A stretch of DNA of 64,000 nt from Pirellulales bacterium (GCA_035939775.1 DASZFO010000159.1:1-64000); one strand, 5' to 3'. Numbered from the stretch's first letter, positions 1-8,704 are shown. Made by a program: numbers and translations. Notes: generated by a model from the sequence alone, not told the origin.

Positions 1-78
1 CGGTCATTTGACGATGCCCTTTCTGAGGCGGCGTGGCTGCGCGGCGGAACTCCCGGCGGATATCTTAATACGAGGTGA
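1..78 (+). CDS. Possible C-terminal end of an upstream gene (partial)
   Basis: Frame 1 is open from the window edge to a TGA at 76-78 and would encode a 25-residue tail ending GGYLNTR. It points the same way as the DUF4178 gene that follows. I do not recognise the family. The next 224 bases hold only a 34-codon open frame (180-284, plus) that has no ribosome-binding site I trust and may be the decayed end of a gene. The call rests on an open frame and composition only. Confidence 0.3.
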   Translation, partial: RSFDDALSEAAWLRGGTPGGYLNTR

Positions 79-302
79 CCGAATCATACTACCGCAGTCG
101 GCAGCCTGAATAGGGCAAGCCGGAAGGCCGACACCGATGAAACAATTCCTCCTTTCCGAATCGGATCAGCGATCTTTACATGGAGAAGCTCAAGCATCAC
201 ACTGATTTGCACTATTTCCACGCCGCGGCCCGCGATAATTGGCTCGGCGTGTCCCGCAAGCAAGTTCTGGGGGAGCGAGTTTAAGCCGGTGGATGTCTTG
301 CA

Positions 303-2237
303 GTGAACCATGTTGAGGCCAATTGTCCCGCTTGTGGATCACCGATTCGATTTGAAATCGGATCGTCGGTCGTGGTGGTCTGCCCGAATTGCCGGTCGGT
401 CGTGGCCCGCGGCGATCGGAAGCTCGAAGACCTCGGCAGAGTTGCGGCGCTAGTCGACGCCGGCTCGCCGCTCGAAGTCGGGCGCAAGGGGAAATACGGC
501 GGAGCGCCGTTCGAACTGACCGGACGAGCGCAATTCGCCCACGAAGCGGGAGGTGTGTGGGACGAGTGGTATGCCAGTTTCCCAGGCGACCGCTGGGGCT
601 GGCTCGCCGAGGCCCAGGGGCGATTCTACCTCACGTTCGAGAAACATCTCGCCGCGGACGCGAAGCTGCCTGAACCGGACAAGATCGAGTTGGGCCATCG
701 GTTCACGATCCCCGGCGTCGGCGTCCTGGTGGCGAGCGAGATCGGCCGAGCGATGGCGCAGTCTGCCGAAGGAGAAATCCCCTATCGGCTCGTGCCCGGT
801 GCGCCGCTCGAATACATCGACTTGAGCGGGCCAGGAGGCAAGTTCGCCACGTTCGACTATAGCGATGCTGAGACTGCCGTCTATCTGGGCGAGGAGGTGA
901 CGCTCGACGATCTGGGGATCTCGCCCGCCGCCGCGACGGAGCGCGAGCCGCGGCACGTCGGGGCGCTGCAAATAAACTGCCCCCAGTGCGGCGGCGCGCT
1001 GGAACTCAAGGCTCCAGACGTCGCCGAGCGAGTCGCTTGCCCGTATTGCAATTCGCTTTTGGATTGCGCGCAGGGAAAGCTGCAATACCTCGAAACACTT
1101 TCTCCGGGGAAGTTCAAGCCGACGATTCCATTGGGCACGACCGGCATGCTGGGCGGCAAGCCATACACGGTGATCGGCTTTCTCGTTCGGCACACGACGT
1201 ACCTGCACACGAACTACTATTGGAACGAGTATCTGCTCTACGGCGTCGGGACCCGCTTCCGCTGGCTCGTCGAGAGTGATCATCATTGGAGCTTCGTTGC
1301 CGCCGTGCCGCCGGGCGACGCGGAAGTGCAGTCGCGAATCGCCACCTACAACGGTCGCCATTTCCGCTTGTTCGAGAAATCCACGGCCATCGTGGATTAC
1401 GTCTCGGGCGAATTCTATTGGAAGGTCCACGTCGGCGAACGAGTTGCGCTCGACGATTTCATCGCGCCCCCGGAAATCTTGTCGCGGGAGACCACGCTGC
1501 CGGAAGGCGCCACTGCGGTCGACGCCGCCGATGCTCGACTGAGAGCGAAAGGCGAAATCAACTGGTCGCTCGGCACGTATCTTGAGCCGGCCGAGGTCGC
1601 CGCGGCGTTCAAGCTGCCGCCGCTTCGCGCCTCGATCGGCGTGGGCGCAAACCAACCGTTCCATTCCAAAGGCGTCTATCGGATCTGGGGCGTGTTGGTC
1701 ACGGCGGCAGTCGTGCTGTGGATTGTCCTTTCAATCCTGATGCCGTCGCATAGGCTGCTCGAAAAGACTTTCTCGCTCGATCCGCCTGCCGCGCCGGAGA
1801 CGGCGCGCACAGTTTTCGAATCGCCGATCGTTCTCGACGCCCATCGCAGCCTGCGCTTCGACATTTCGGCGCCGGTCGATAATTCGTGGCTCTATGTCGA
1901 TGGCGATCTGTTCAACGACGAGACGGGACTGGTGCAGCCCTTCTCCGTCGAGGTTGGCTACTATCACGGCGTCGATTCCGATGGTTCCTGGACCGAGGGG
2001 AGCCGCTCGAACGGTGCCTTTGTATCGGCCTTGCCGCCGGGCAACTACACGCTCCGGCTCGAAACGCAATGGCAATATGCGACCCGACCGATTCAAATGT
2101 CCGTTCGGCTGGAAGAATCCGGCCCGCGGATCTTGTACCTGTTGATCGTCGTGCTCGCGCTGTCGATCGTGCCGATAGCGGTCGCGATCCGACAATTCAA
2201 CTTTGAGAAGCAGCGTTGGGAAAACAGCAATTACTGA
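303..2237 (+). CDS. DUF4178 zinc-ribbon membrane protein
   Basis: 644 aa. It has two copies of the same module: a zinc ribbon (CPACG near residue 8 with CPNC near 28; CPQCG near 228 with CPYC near 245), each followed by a DUF4178-type beta domain with the typical W-x-E-Y/WL pattern (about 50-190 and 270-395). Hydrophobic segments near 460-482 and 612-636 suggest membrane anchoring, with an extracytoplasmic beta domain between them. The start is GTG at 303, with GGTGGA about 9 bases upstream. DUF4178 proteins have no established activity. Their genes are repeatedly found beside DUF350 and spermidine-synthase-like genes, as here, which suggests a shared membrane or polyamine role (inference). 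Confidence 0.8.
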   Translation: MNHVEANCPACGSPIRFEIGSSVVVVCPNCRSVVARGDRKLEDLGRVAALVDAGSPLEVGRKGKYGGAPFELTGRAQFAHEAGGVWDEWYASFPGDRWGWLAEAQGRFYLTFEKHLAADAKLPEPDKIELGHRFTIPGVGVLVASEIGRAMAQSAEGEIPYRLVPGAPLEYIDLSGPGGKFATFDYSDAETAVYLGEEVTLDDLGISPAAATEREPRHVGALQINCPQCGGALELKAPDVAERVACPYCNSLLDCAQGKLQYLETLSPGKFKPTIPLGTTGMLGGKPYTVIGFLVRHTTYLHTNYYWNEYLLYGVGTRFRWLVESDHHWSFVAAVPPGDAEVQSRIATYNGRHFRLFEKSTAIVDYVSGEFYWKVHVGERVALDDFIAPPEILSRETTLPEGATAVDAADARLRAKGEINWSLGTYLEPAEVAAAFKLPPLRASIGVGANQPFHSKGVYRIWGVLVTAAVVLWIVLSILMPSHRLLEKTFSLDPPAAPETARTVFESPIVLDAHRSLRFDISAPVDNSWLYVDGDLFNDETGLVQPFSVEVGYYHGVDSDGSWTEGSRSNGAFVSALPPGNYTLRLETQWQYATRPIQMSVRLEESGPRILYLLIVVLALSIVPIAVAIRQFNFEKQRWENSNY

Positions 2238-2253
2238 CGGTTCGGAGAATGAG

Positions 2254-2436
2254 ATGTTCACACGAATCTACGCAGCCTTCGGCGTGCTTCTGATCGGCGG
2301 GTATCTGGCGGCCACGCTGGCCGGCTGGGACGTCACCTCGCCGGAGCAAGAGCGGTTGCCGTCGAACGTCCGGCAATCGCCCGGCGGATATCGTTCGTTT
2401 CACTTCTGGCACTCCGGTTTTCATGGAGGCAAATGA
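2254..2436 (+). CDS. Small membrane-anchored protein, 60 aa
   Basis: 60 aa beginning MFTRIYAAFGVLLIGGYL. It has one N-terminal hydrophobic segment (about 5-24) and a short polar tail ending FHGGK. An in-frame ATG upstream exists, but ATG 2254 has GGAG just before it and lies 16 bases after the DUF4178 stop. Its stop overlaps the next start in an ATGA arrangement, which indicates translational coupling with the DUF350 gene. I recognise no family. Position and coupling suggest a small subunit of the same membrane system. Confidence 0.65.
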   Translation: MFTRIYAAFGVLLIGGYLAATLAGWDVTSPEQERLPSNVRQSPGGYRSFHFWHSGFHGGK

Positions 2437-2672
2437 TGACGCTTAGTGAATTGGCCGCCAAGGTGTCGGGCGAGGTCGCCGCGGCCTTGGTCTTCAGCCT
2501 GATCGGCTTGGCCCTGTTTGGCATTGCGTTCGTCGTGGTGATCAAGATCATCAAGCATGTTCCGTCGAGCGTCCGCAAGGAGATCGAGGAAGACCAGAAC
2601 ATTGCCCTGGCGATCATCATCGCCTCGATGATCCTGGGCATCTCGGTCATCGTCGCGGCAGCGATCCACTAG
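2433..2672 (+). CDS. DUF350 family small membrane protein
   Basis: 79 aa with two hydrophobic helices (about 15-38 and 55-78) separated by a charged stretch containing KEIEEDQNIALAI. This is the half-module size and pattern of DUF350 (YjfL/UPF0719-like) proteins. Its function is unknown; relatives occur with glutathionylspermidine-synthetase-like or spermidine-synthase-like enzymes and with PspA-type envelope genes. It starts on the ATG that overlaps the preceding stop, so it is co-translated with the 60-aa protein. It lies 63 bases before the spermidine-synthase-like gene, which supports one operon. Confidence 0.8.
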   Translation: MMTLSELAAKVSGEVAAALVFSLIGLALFGIAFVVVIKIIKHVPSSVRKEIEEDQNIALAIIIASMILGISVIVAAAIH

Positions 2673-2735
2673 CGGCCGGAGGCTTGGGTCCAGGCAAAGG
2701 GGAGAGGGCCTCGGCATTCGCGAAGTATTTGACAT

Positions 2736-4316
2736 ATGAATGAGATCGAACCACGCGAACGACCACCGCTTGCGCGTCCACTTGCCTCTGGCCGCTGGCC
2801 TCCGGCACCTGTACTGCTCCGCACCCCCATTCTCTTCCTGAACGTGCTCGTCGTCGCCACTTGCGGGCTGGTGTATGAGCTACTCGCCGGGACGCTGGCC
2901 AGCTACGTGCTTGGGGATTCGATCACACAGTTCTCCGTCATTATCGGCGTCTATCTGAGCGCGCTGGGTGCGGGGGCATGGTTGTCGCGATTCGTTGAGC
3001 ACGGATTGGCCCGCTGCTTTGTCGAGGTCGAGATCAGCGTAGCGCTCGTCGGCGGCCTGTCCGCGCCGCTGTTATTCCTGAGCTTCGCACGGTTGGGGTG
3101 GTTTCACGTTGTACTCTACGGTGTGGTATTCGCCATCGGCGTGTTAGTCGGACTGGAGTTGCCGTTGCTGATGCGGATACTGCGCGACCATCTCGATTTT
3201 AAGGACCTGGTGTCGCGCGTGCTGACGTTCGACTATATCGGCGCGCTCGTCGGCTCGTTGTTGTTTCCGCTGTTCTTCGTGCCGCGGTTGGGTCTAGTAC
3301 GGACTTCGCTTGCCTTCGGAATCCTGAACGCCGTTGTGGGCCTGTGGGGCACCTGGCTCTTGCGGCCGCTGATCCCCGGCGCCGTCGTTTGGCTCCGGGG
3401 TCGAGCGATTCTCGTGATCGTGCTGCTCGCGGCCGGCATCGCCAAGGCAGAACTTTTAACGTCGTTGGCCGAGGAGGATCTGTTTTCCGATCCGATCGTC
3501 TATGCCCAATCGACGAGATACCAGCGGATCGTCATGACCCATGGCCGGGCCGGCTTCCAGCTCTTTCTGAACGGAAATCTGCAATTCAGTTCTGCCGACG
3601 AATACCGCTATCACGAAGCGCTCGTGCATCCGGCGCTCGCCTCCTGTGGCACGCCGCGCCGCGTACTCGTACTGGGAGGCGGCGACGGTCTGGCGGTGCG
3701 CGAAATCCTCAAGCACGATTCGGTCGAACATGTGACGCTCGTCGATCTCGATCCCGACATGACGCGGCTCTCCAACCGCTTCCCGCCGCTGGGCGACCTG
3801 AACGGCCATGCGCTCGACGATCCGCGCGTCGAGGTGGTGAATGAGGATGCGATGATCTGGCTCGAACGGCCGACCGAGCCTTACGACGCCGTCATTGTCG
3901 ATTTTCCCGATCCGAGCAATTTCGCCCTGGGCAAGCTCTATACCACGCGGTTTTATCGGCTCGCGCGGTCGCACCTGGCCCACAGCGGCGCGATGGCGGT
4001 GCAATGCACCTCGCCACTTTTCGCGCGACAGTCGTATTGGTGCATCGTGAGGACGATTGAGGTGGCCGGGTTCAATGTGCAGCCGTACCACGTGGCCGTG
4101 CCGTCGTTTGGCGTCTGGGGGTTCGCGCTGGCAAGGCTCGAACCGTTCGATCGGCCGACGCACGTGGCCGGCCCGTTCCGATTCCTAAACGACGAAACGC
4201 TGCCAGCTATGTTCCGCCTCTCGGCCGACATGACGCCCGTGGTCGTCGAGGTGAATCGCCTCGACAACCAGGTGCTCGTTCGCTACCACGAGTCGGAATG
4301 GAGGAAGTGGGAGTAA
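2736..4316 (+). CDS. Membrane-anchored spermidine-synthase-like aminopropyltransferase
   Basis: 526 aa. The N-terminal half (about 28-240) has six or seven hydrophobic helices; the C-terminal half is a spermidine-synthase Rossmann domain. Visible motifs are [15 protein letters not shown] (nucleotide/decarboxy-AdoMet binding loop), the acidic strand end [13 protein letters not shown], and [16 protein letters not shown], which matches the catalytic D-x-x-D/P region of SpeE-type enzymes. Soluble spermidine synthases are about 280-300 aa, so the membrane part is an extra module seen in a known bacterial subfamily. Substrates are not proven; transfer of an aminopropyl group to an amine is the family reaction. 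It sits between the DUF350 and FAD oxidoreductase genes. Confidence 0.8.
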   Translation: MNEIEPRERPPLARPLASGRWPPAPVLLRTPILFLNVLVVATCGLVYELLAGTLASYVLGDSITQFSVIIGVYLSALGAGAWLSRFVEHGLARCFVEVEISVALVGGLSAPLLFLSFARLGWFHVVLYGVVFAIGVLVGLELPLLMRILRDHLDFKDLVSRVLTFDYIGALVGSLLFPLFFVPRLGLVRTSLAFGILNAVVGLWGTWLLRPLIPGAVVWLRGRAILVIVLLAAGIAKAELLTSLAEEDLFSDPIVYAQSTRYQRIVMTHGRAGFQLFLNGNLQFSSADEYRYHEALVHPALASCGTPRRVLVLGGGDGLAVREILKHDSVEHVTLVDLDPDMTRLSNRFPPLGDLNGHALDDPRVEVVNEDAMIWLERPTEPYDAVIVDFPDPSNFALGKLYTTRFYRLARSHLAHSGAMAVQCTSPLFARQSYWCIVRTIEVAGFNVQPYHVAVPSFGVWGFALARLEPFDRPTHVAGPFRFLNDETLPAMFRLSADMTPVVVEVNRLDNQVLVRYHESEWRKWE

Positions 4317-4373
4317 TCATGAAGTACGAAGTACAAATGACGAAGGATTAGGCAGAAGTTGACGGATTAAGAG

Positions 4374-6038
4374 ATGCCGCGCGACTGGAATCGCCGTGAT
4401 GCGCTGATTGGGTTGCTCGGCTTGCCGGCCGTGCTTGCCGGCTGCCGGGGGCGCGACAGCACCGAGGCGGAGTTCGATGGTCGGATTGTCGGTCCGTCGC
4501 TTGAGCTTGGCCATCGCATCCGCGACGGATTGCGGATCACCCCTGCCAATGACGCATGGGAGAAGACTGGCATCGTGATCGTCGGCGGTGGAGTAGCCGG
4601 GCTGTCCGCGGCGTGGCGATTGCTCAAGGCCGACTGCGAAGACTTTGTGTTGTTGGAACTGGAACGCGCGGCCGGCGGGACTGCTCAGAGTGGAACCTCG
4701 CCCGCCGGCGTCTCCGTATCGACCCCGTTTCCCTGGGGCGCACACTACATTCCCGCCCCGACGCGCGAAAATGCGGCGCTCATCAAGTTGCTCTCCGAGA
4801 TGAGCATCCTCGAAGGGAGCGATGCCGACAGAGAACCGATTGTCGCCGAGCAGTTTCTCTGTCGCGATCCGCAAGAGCGCATTTTTTATCGCGGCCATTG
4901 GCACGAGGGGCTTTATCTCCACGCTGGGGCAAGCGCCGACGATCTGGCACAATACGGGCGATTTCAGGACGAGATCAATCGCTGGGTCGCGTGGCGCGAC
5001 GGCCGCGGACGTCGGGCATTCGGCATCCCGATCGTCTCGGCATCCGACGATCCGGAGGTCAGGGCACTCGACAAGCTCTCGATGGCCGATTGGCTCGCCG
5101 AGCACAGCTTCATTTCGCCGCGACTTTGCTGGCTCGTGGATTACGCCTGCCGAGACGATTACGGTCTCACAGTCGGGCAGACGAGCGCTTGGGCGGGTCT
5201 ATTCTATTTCGCCTCGCGCATCGTCCGGTCGGGGGCTGAACCAAGGCCGCTCATCACTTGGCCAGAGGGAAACGGCCGATTGGTCGCACATCTTTCCGCC
5301 GGCCTCGCGCGGCAAGCACGGCTCGGAATGGCAGCAATCGAGGTCATTCCTGTCGAACGGGACGGGCGATCGAGCGTCGATATCGTCGCTCTCTCGCAAG
5401 ACGGCCGGACCGCGCGCGGTTTCCGTGCCGAGCGTGTGATTTTCGCCGCGCCACAGTTTATCGCCCGCCACGTCGTGCGGCCCTATCGCGACGATCCGCC
5501 GCGGCATTTGAGTGAATTCCAATACGGCACATGGTTGGTCGCGAATGTGTTCCTCCGAAATCGCCCCGCCGAGCGCGGCTTTCCGCTGGCCTGGGACAAC
5601 GTAGTCTACGAAAGTCCGTCCCTCGGTTACGTCACGGCGACGCACCAGCGCGGGCCGGAATCGGGCCCGACGGCGCTCACCTATTACTACCCTTTCTGCG
5701 ACGACAATCCGCGCCGCGCCCGTGAGCGGCTGCTTGATCTCGACTGGCGAACATGCGCGGAATTGGCTCTGGCCGACCTCGCGATTCCACATCCCGACGT
5801 CCGACCGCTCGTCGAGCGAATCGACGTAATGCGCTGGGGCCATGCCATGATCCGTCCCGTGCCGGGCTTCATTTGGGGCCTGCATCGCCCCACCGCCGCC
5901 CAGCCCTACAGGAAGATCCACTTTGCCAACACTGACCTGAGCGGTGTTGCGCTCTTCGAAGAAGCCTTCTACCACGGCATTAGGGCGGCAGAGGAAGCGT
6001 TGCTCGCTCGCGGGCGACGGATTGCATCGTATGTCTAG
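4374..6038 (+). CDS. FAD-dependent amine-oxidase-like oxidoreductase, exported
   Basis: 554 aa. The N terminus RRDALIGLLGLPAVLAGC looks like a lipoprotein (lipobox LAGC) or Tat-type signal. A dinucleotide fold follows with VIVGGGVAGLSAAWRLL (about 62-80) and the glutamate at the end of the second strand (LLELE). The rest matches the flavin-containing amine oxidoreductase/NAD(P)-binding class, with a C-terminal HGIRAAEEALL segment typical of the FAD-closing helix. Coming directly after the aminopropyltransferase gene, it may oxidise a polyamine or a product of that enzyme (inference). The 57-base spacer contains short direct repeats (AGTACGAAGTAC). Confidence 0.75.
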   Translation: MPRDWNRRDALIGLLGLPAVLAGCRGRDSTEAEFDGRIVGPSLELGHRIRDGLRITPANDAWEKTGIVIVGGGVAGLSAAWRLLKADCEDFVLLELERAAGGTAQSGTSPAGVSVSTPFPWGAHYIPAPTRENAALIKLLSEMSILEGSDADREPIVAEQFLCRDPQERIFYRGHWHEGLYLHAGASADDLAQYGRFQDEINRWVAWRDGRGRRAFGIPIVSASDDPEVRALDKLSMADWLAEHSFISPRLCWLVDYACRDDYGLTVGQTSAWAGLFYFASRIVRSGAEPRPLITWPEGNGRLVAHLSAGLARQARLGMAAIEVIPVERDGRSSVDIVALSQDGRTARGFRAERVIFAAPQFIARHVVRPYRDDPPRHLSEFQYGTWLVANVFLRNRPAERGFPLAWDNVVYESPSLGYVTATHQRGPESGPTALTYYYPFCDDNPRRARERLLDLDWRTCAELALADLAIPHPDVRPLVERIDVMRWGHAMIRPVPGFIWGLHRPTAAQPYRKIHFANTDLSGVALFEEAFYHGIRAAEEALLARGRRIASYV

Positions 6039-6109
6039 CGGCGAGCTGGACGGGTAAAAGACATGAGCGAACAGCCTCACCGCCGAACGATTGTCAATCG
6101 TCACGACGT

Positions 6110-6541
6110 TCATTGGAAACGACGGGCTGCACGTTGGATTGCAACCGATTCCAACAACTGGTGCAGTTTGATGATGCTCACTGGCTTGGTGAAATAGTGC
6201 TCGAAACCGGCATCTCTGGCTTGGAGCCGATACGCTTCATCCACATGGCCTGTCGTCGCAATGAGCACGGCGTCAGAGAACTCTTTGCGCAATTGCCCCG
6301 CCAATTCGTATCCGCTCATCCTCGGCAGACCGAGATCGAGCAAGAAAACTTCTGGGCGGAATCCTTCGGCGATTTCGAGGGCGGCGTTCGCCGAATAGGC
6401 GCGCTGAACTTCATGGCCTCGAAACGCCAAGAGCGTGGCCAGCGAGTCGGCTTCATCCGCGTTGTCGTCCACGATCAAGACGCGCAATGGTTCAGTCTCA
6501 GCAAGCGCCCTGCCGACATCATCATGCGTGGGTGTTGTCAT
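6110..6541 (-). CDS. Stand-alone response-regulator receiver protein
   Basis: 143 aa, a single CheY-like receiver (about 19-135) with no output domain. The acidic pair is in VLIVDDNADEA, the phospho-acceptor Asp in FLLDLGLPRMSG, the conserved Thr in LIATTGH and the Lys in FTKPVS. A 12-residue N-terminal extension precedes the domain. No kinase is adjacent; it is convergent with the FAD oxidoreductase gene. Phosphorylation by a hybrid kinase elsewhere, with output through protein interaction, is the usual role. Confidence 0.9.
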   Translation of the reverse strand: MTTPTHDDVGRALAETEPLRVLIVDDNADEADSLATLLAFRGHEVQRAYSANAALEIAEGFRPEVFLLDLGLPRMSGYELAGQLRKEFSDAVLIATTGHVDEAYRLQARDAGFEHYFTKPVSIIKLHQLLESVAIQRAARRFQ

Positions 6542-6752
6542 CGGTCACCAGATGAAAGTGCAACCCCTGTCCTACCATAGATTATACGAGCAAAGATCCG
6601 TCGCGTCTCCACCCGAGCGCGATCCGGGAGGCTTTGCGCCGGCTGAGCGCTCTCGCTGAAACCAGACAAGCCGGCGGCGTTTCTTTTGGCCGATCGGGGA
6701 CCGTTACGCTGCGAACAGTCGCAGCATCGGCATTATTATATGCCTTTGGCGG

Positions 6753-6872
6753 TTAATCCGGTTTGTATCCAAGTTTCTTGACCTGTTGAAAGTCCGATTC
6801 CGCTTTGTCTTTCTCGCCCGTCCCTTTGTAGGAAACACCCCGAATGCATAACGCCGCCTTCCCAACACTCCA
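6753..6872 (-). pseudogene. C-terminal remnant of a TPR protein
   Basis: The minus strand here reads a 39-codon tail containing ALCIRGVSYKGTGEKDKAES followed by DFQQVKKLGYKPD and a stop. That is the last TPR repeat and terminal motif (A-x-x-DF-x-x-A-x-x-L-x-x-x-P) of a Sel1/TPR-type protein. An in-frame stop lies directly upstream at 6873-6875, beside the end of the PfkB gene, so the rest of the gene is missing. It is best read as the fossil end of a deleted or replaced gene. Confidence 0.6.
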
Positions 6873-6875
6873 TTA

Positions 6876-7778
6876 TCAGCTCCACCCAGCCGCGACGCGC
6901 GATGGATCGAATCGCGCTGGCAGGAGATTTGCCGCGCTCTCGGCGGCAGCCGCCATGCCGAAGCGAACGGCGTCGCACGGGTCATTCCCTCGAAGCAGCG
7001 CCGTGGCGATCCCGGCGGCCAACACATCGCCGCAGCCAATTGGATTAACGACGCGCGCCAGTTGCGGCGGATCGAGGCGATAAAGCTGCGCACGGCCGCG
7101 AACCCACACGGCCTGTCGTCCTGCGCTGACAACGACCCATTGCGCGCCGCGGTGATTCAATTCAGCCATCGCGCGGTGTAAATCCTCCTCGTTCGCCAGC
7201 GCTCGCCCGACCGTCGCGGCCAATTCTTCTCGATTCGGTTTCACGATCAATGGCTGTTGTTCTAGCGCCAAGAGCAGTTCCTCTCCACGAATGTCCAACA
7301 GGACCGGACAACGAACGTTTGCAAGCAAGTCTCGAAAAAAGCTCGCCGGTGTTCCGGCGGGGAGCGAGCCGGTGACCACAATGAAGTCGGCGGCGCCTGC
7401 TTCTTGCACGAAGGCCGCGCGAAACTGCGCCAACTCCTCTGCTGAAACCACCTTGGCGTTCTCGACCAGCTCGGTCGTCGTGCCAGATTGGTAGTCGAGA
7501 ATCGAAATGCAAGTCCGCGTCGGCGCGGCGGTCTCGATCCATCGGACAGACATCATCATTGCAACGAATTCGCGATCCATATCGGCGCGATCCGATCCAC
7601 CGACGAACGACAGAACGCGACTCTCGGCCCTCAGCAGATGCAACGCGATTCCGACGTTAAGCACCTTTCCCGATCCGCAGCGAACCACTTGGGAGGCCCG
7701 ATTCACTTCTCCGGGACGGAAGTGATCGCACGCATAGATCTGTTGCCAGGCCGGCGTAAGTCCCGCGGCGAGAATCAT
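6876..7778 (-). CDS. PfkB-family sugar (phosphate) kinase
   Basis: 300 aa, the length of 1-phosphofructokinase/tagatose-6-phosphate kinases. It opens with ILAAGLTPAWQQ, which replaces the usual T-x-NPA-x-D start, and has the substrate loop GSGKVLNVGIAL. The C-terminal signature NPIGCGDVLAAGIA is the PfkB signature 2 with GCGD in place of the common GAGD; the catalytic Asp is kept. The KPNREEL box is also present. It most likely phosphorylates a sugar phosphate, FruK/LacC-like, but the altered N-terminal motif leaves the substrate open. It lies 3 bases after the prolyl-oligopeptidase remnant on the same strand. Confidence 0.8.
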   Translation of the reverse strand: MILAAGLTPAWQQIYACDHFRPGEVNRASQVVRCGSGKVLNVGIALHLLRAESRVLSFVGGSDRADMDREFVAMMMSVRWIETAAPTRTCISILDYQSGTTTELVENAKVVSAEELAQFRAAFVQEAGAADFIVVTGSLPAGTPASFFRDLLANVRCPVLLDIRGEELLLALEQQPLIVKPNREELAATVGRALANEEDLHRAMAELNHRGAQWVVVSAGRQAVWVRGRAQLYRLDPPQLARVVNPIGCGDVLAAGIATALLRGNDPCDAVRFGMAAAAESAANLLPARFDPSRVAAGWS

Positions 7779-7781
7779 GGT

Positions 7782-8280
7782 CTAGCCCGCATTTCTAATT
7801 GCACGACGGAACCTGATTCCTAGCTGGTCGAACAAGAATGCGAGGATGTTTACCTGCTCGTCGATCTGCTCCGTTAACGGCGTGCCCATTCCATGGCCAG
7901 TGTTGGCGCTGGTGCGCAGCAAGATCGGCGCCGTCGACGTGTTCGCCCCTTGCAGCCGGGCGATCATCTTCCGCGATTGCATCGGATCGACGCGCGGGTC
8001 GTTGGCGCCCGTGAGCATGAGAGTGGCCGGGTACTTTGCGCCTTGGATCACGTGGTTGTAGGGCGAATAGGCGACCAACGACCGAAACTGGTCGGCGTCC
8101 GTGACCGTGCCGAACTCCGGAACGTTGAACTTTCCGTTGGGCGACAGCTCGAAGCGCAGCATATCGTAGATCCCGACCGTGGAGACCACGGCCTTGACCA
8201 ATTCCGGATGCTGCGTGAGTGTGGCCCCCATCAACAGATCGCCGATGATCGCCAGATGAATTCGGCGAAACTTACAACAA
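7782..8280 (-). pseudogene. Prolyl oligopeptidase, C-terminal remnant
   Basis: The readable part (ATG 8234 down to 7782) is 150 aa and matches the end of S9A prolyl oligopeptidases: LTQHPELVKAVVSTVGIYDM, the catalytic Asp region NDPRVDPMQSRKM, and the His in TGHGMG. Full enzymes are about 700 aa. Reading upstream in frame gives LAIIGDLLMGATLTQHPEL, where the nucleophile motif (GGSNGG between LAI and LLMG) has been lost. The frame then runs without a start codon into the 3' end of tRNA-Ala at 8282. The Ser is absent and the propeller domain missing, so this is a non-functional fragment. Confidence 0.85.
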
Positions 8281-8281
8281 G

Positions 8282-8354
8282 TGGAGACGAGCGGGATCGA
8301 ACCGCCAACCCCTAGCTTGCAAAGCTAGTGCTCTCCCAATTGAGCTACGTCCCC
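8282..8354 (-). tRNA. tRNA-Ala (anticodon TGC)
   Basis: The minus strand folds as a 73-nt cloverleaf: acceptor GGGGACG/CGTCTCC, D arm GCTC..GAGC, anticodon arm CTAGC-TTTGCAA-GCTAG with anticodon TGC, and a T arm around GGTTCGATCCC. The discriminator base is A and no CCA is encoded. It lies 36 bases after tRNA-Ile on the same strand, the order found in rRNA spacers. Confidence 0.95.
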
Positions 8355-8390
8355 GTGGAATTGGTCCGCTGCCGCTGCGCCGACTTGAAA

Positions 8391-8464
8391 TGCGCGCGCC
8401 AAGAGTCGAACTTGGGACCTCGTCCTTATCAGGGACGCGCTCTAACCAACTGAGCTACGCGCGC
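8391..8464 (-). tRNA. tRNA-Ile (anticodon GAT)
   Basis: The minus strand gives a 74-nt cloverleaf with acceptor GCGCGCG/CGCGCGC, D arm GCTCAGTTGGTTAGAGC, anticodon stem CGTCC/GGACG with loop CTGATAA (anticodon GAT), and T arm CCAAG-TTCGACT-CTTGG. The discriminator is A and no CCA is encoded. It precedes tRNA-Ala, and no 16S or 23S sequence lies on either side. Confidence 0.95.
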
Positions 8465-8704
8465 AACCACGATTTAGCCGACGCTTTCCGCAACCGCGCG
8501 GCGCCAAATGGCCGCCACGCAACCGGTAAAGAATAGCGTATTTTAGGGCCGACAGCCGGGCTGTCAAAGGGGTTCGCGCGCCTTGACGGGCCTGTAATCG
8601 GCTCCTTACGATGAACGATTAAACTTTGCGAAGCTATCTTTGTCGTGTGCCGGGCGATCTGTTCGGGGCCCGAACGTCCCAATCTGGTTGTTGGCGGAAT
8701 TCCA

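Noticed and set aside
450-1664. A 404-codon open frame on the minus strand opposite the DUF4178 gene
   Set aside because: It is the mirror of a GC-rich coding frame, is Arg/Glu-rich and has no family motif or ribosome-binding site. The plus-strand gene has zinc ribbons and DUF4178 features.
6704-7132. Minus-strand 142-codon frame overlapping the end of pfkB
   Set aside because: It runs out of frame through the PfkB signature and the TPR fossil. Composition is Arg-rich shadow sequence.
8240-8480. A degraded rRNA operon around tRNA-Ile/tRNA-Ala
   Set aside because: No 16S or 23S conserved segments are readable on either side; the flanks are a peptidase fragment and the homoserine dehydrogenase leader.
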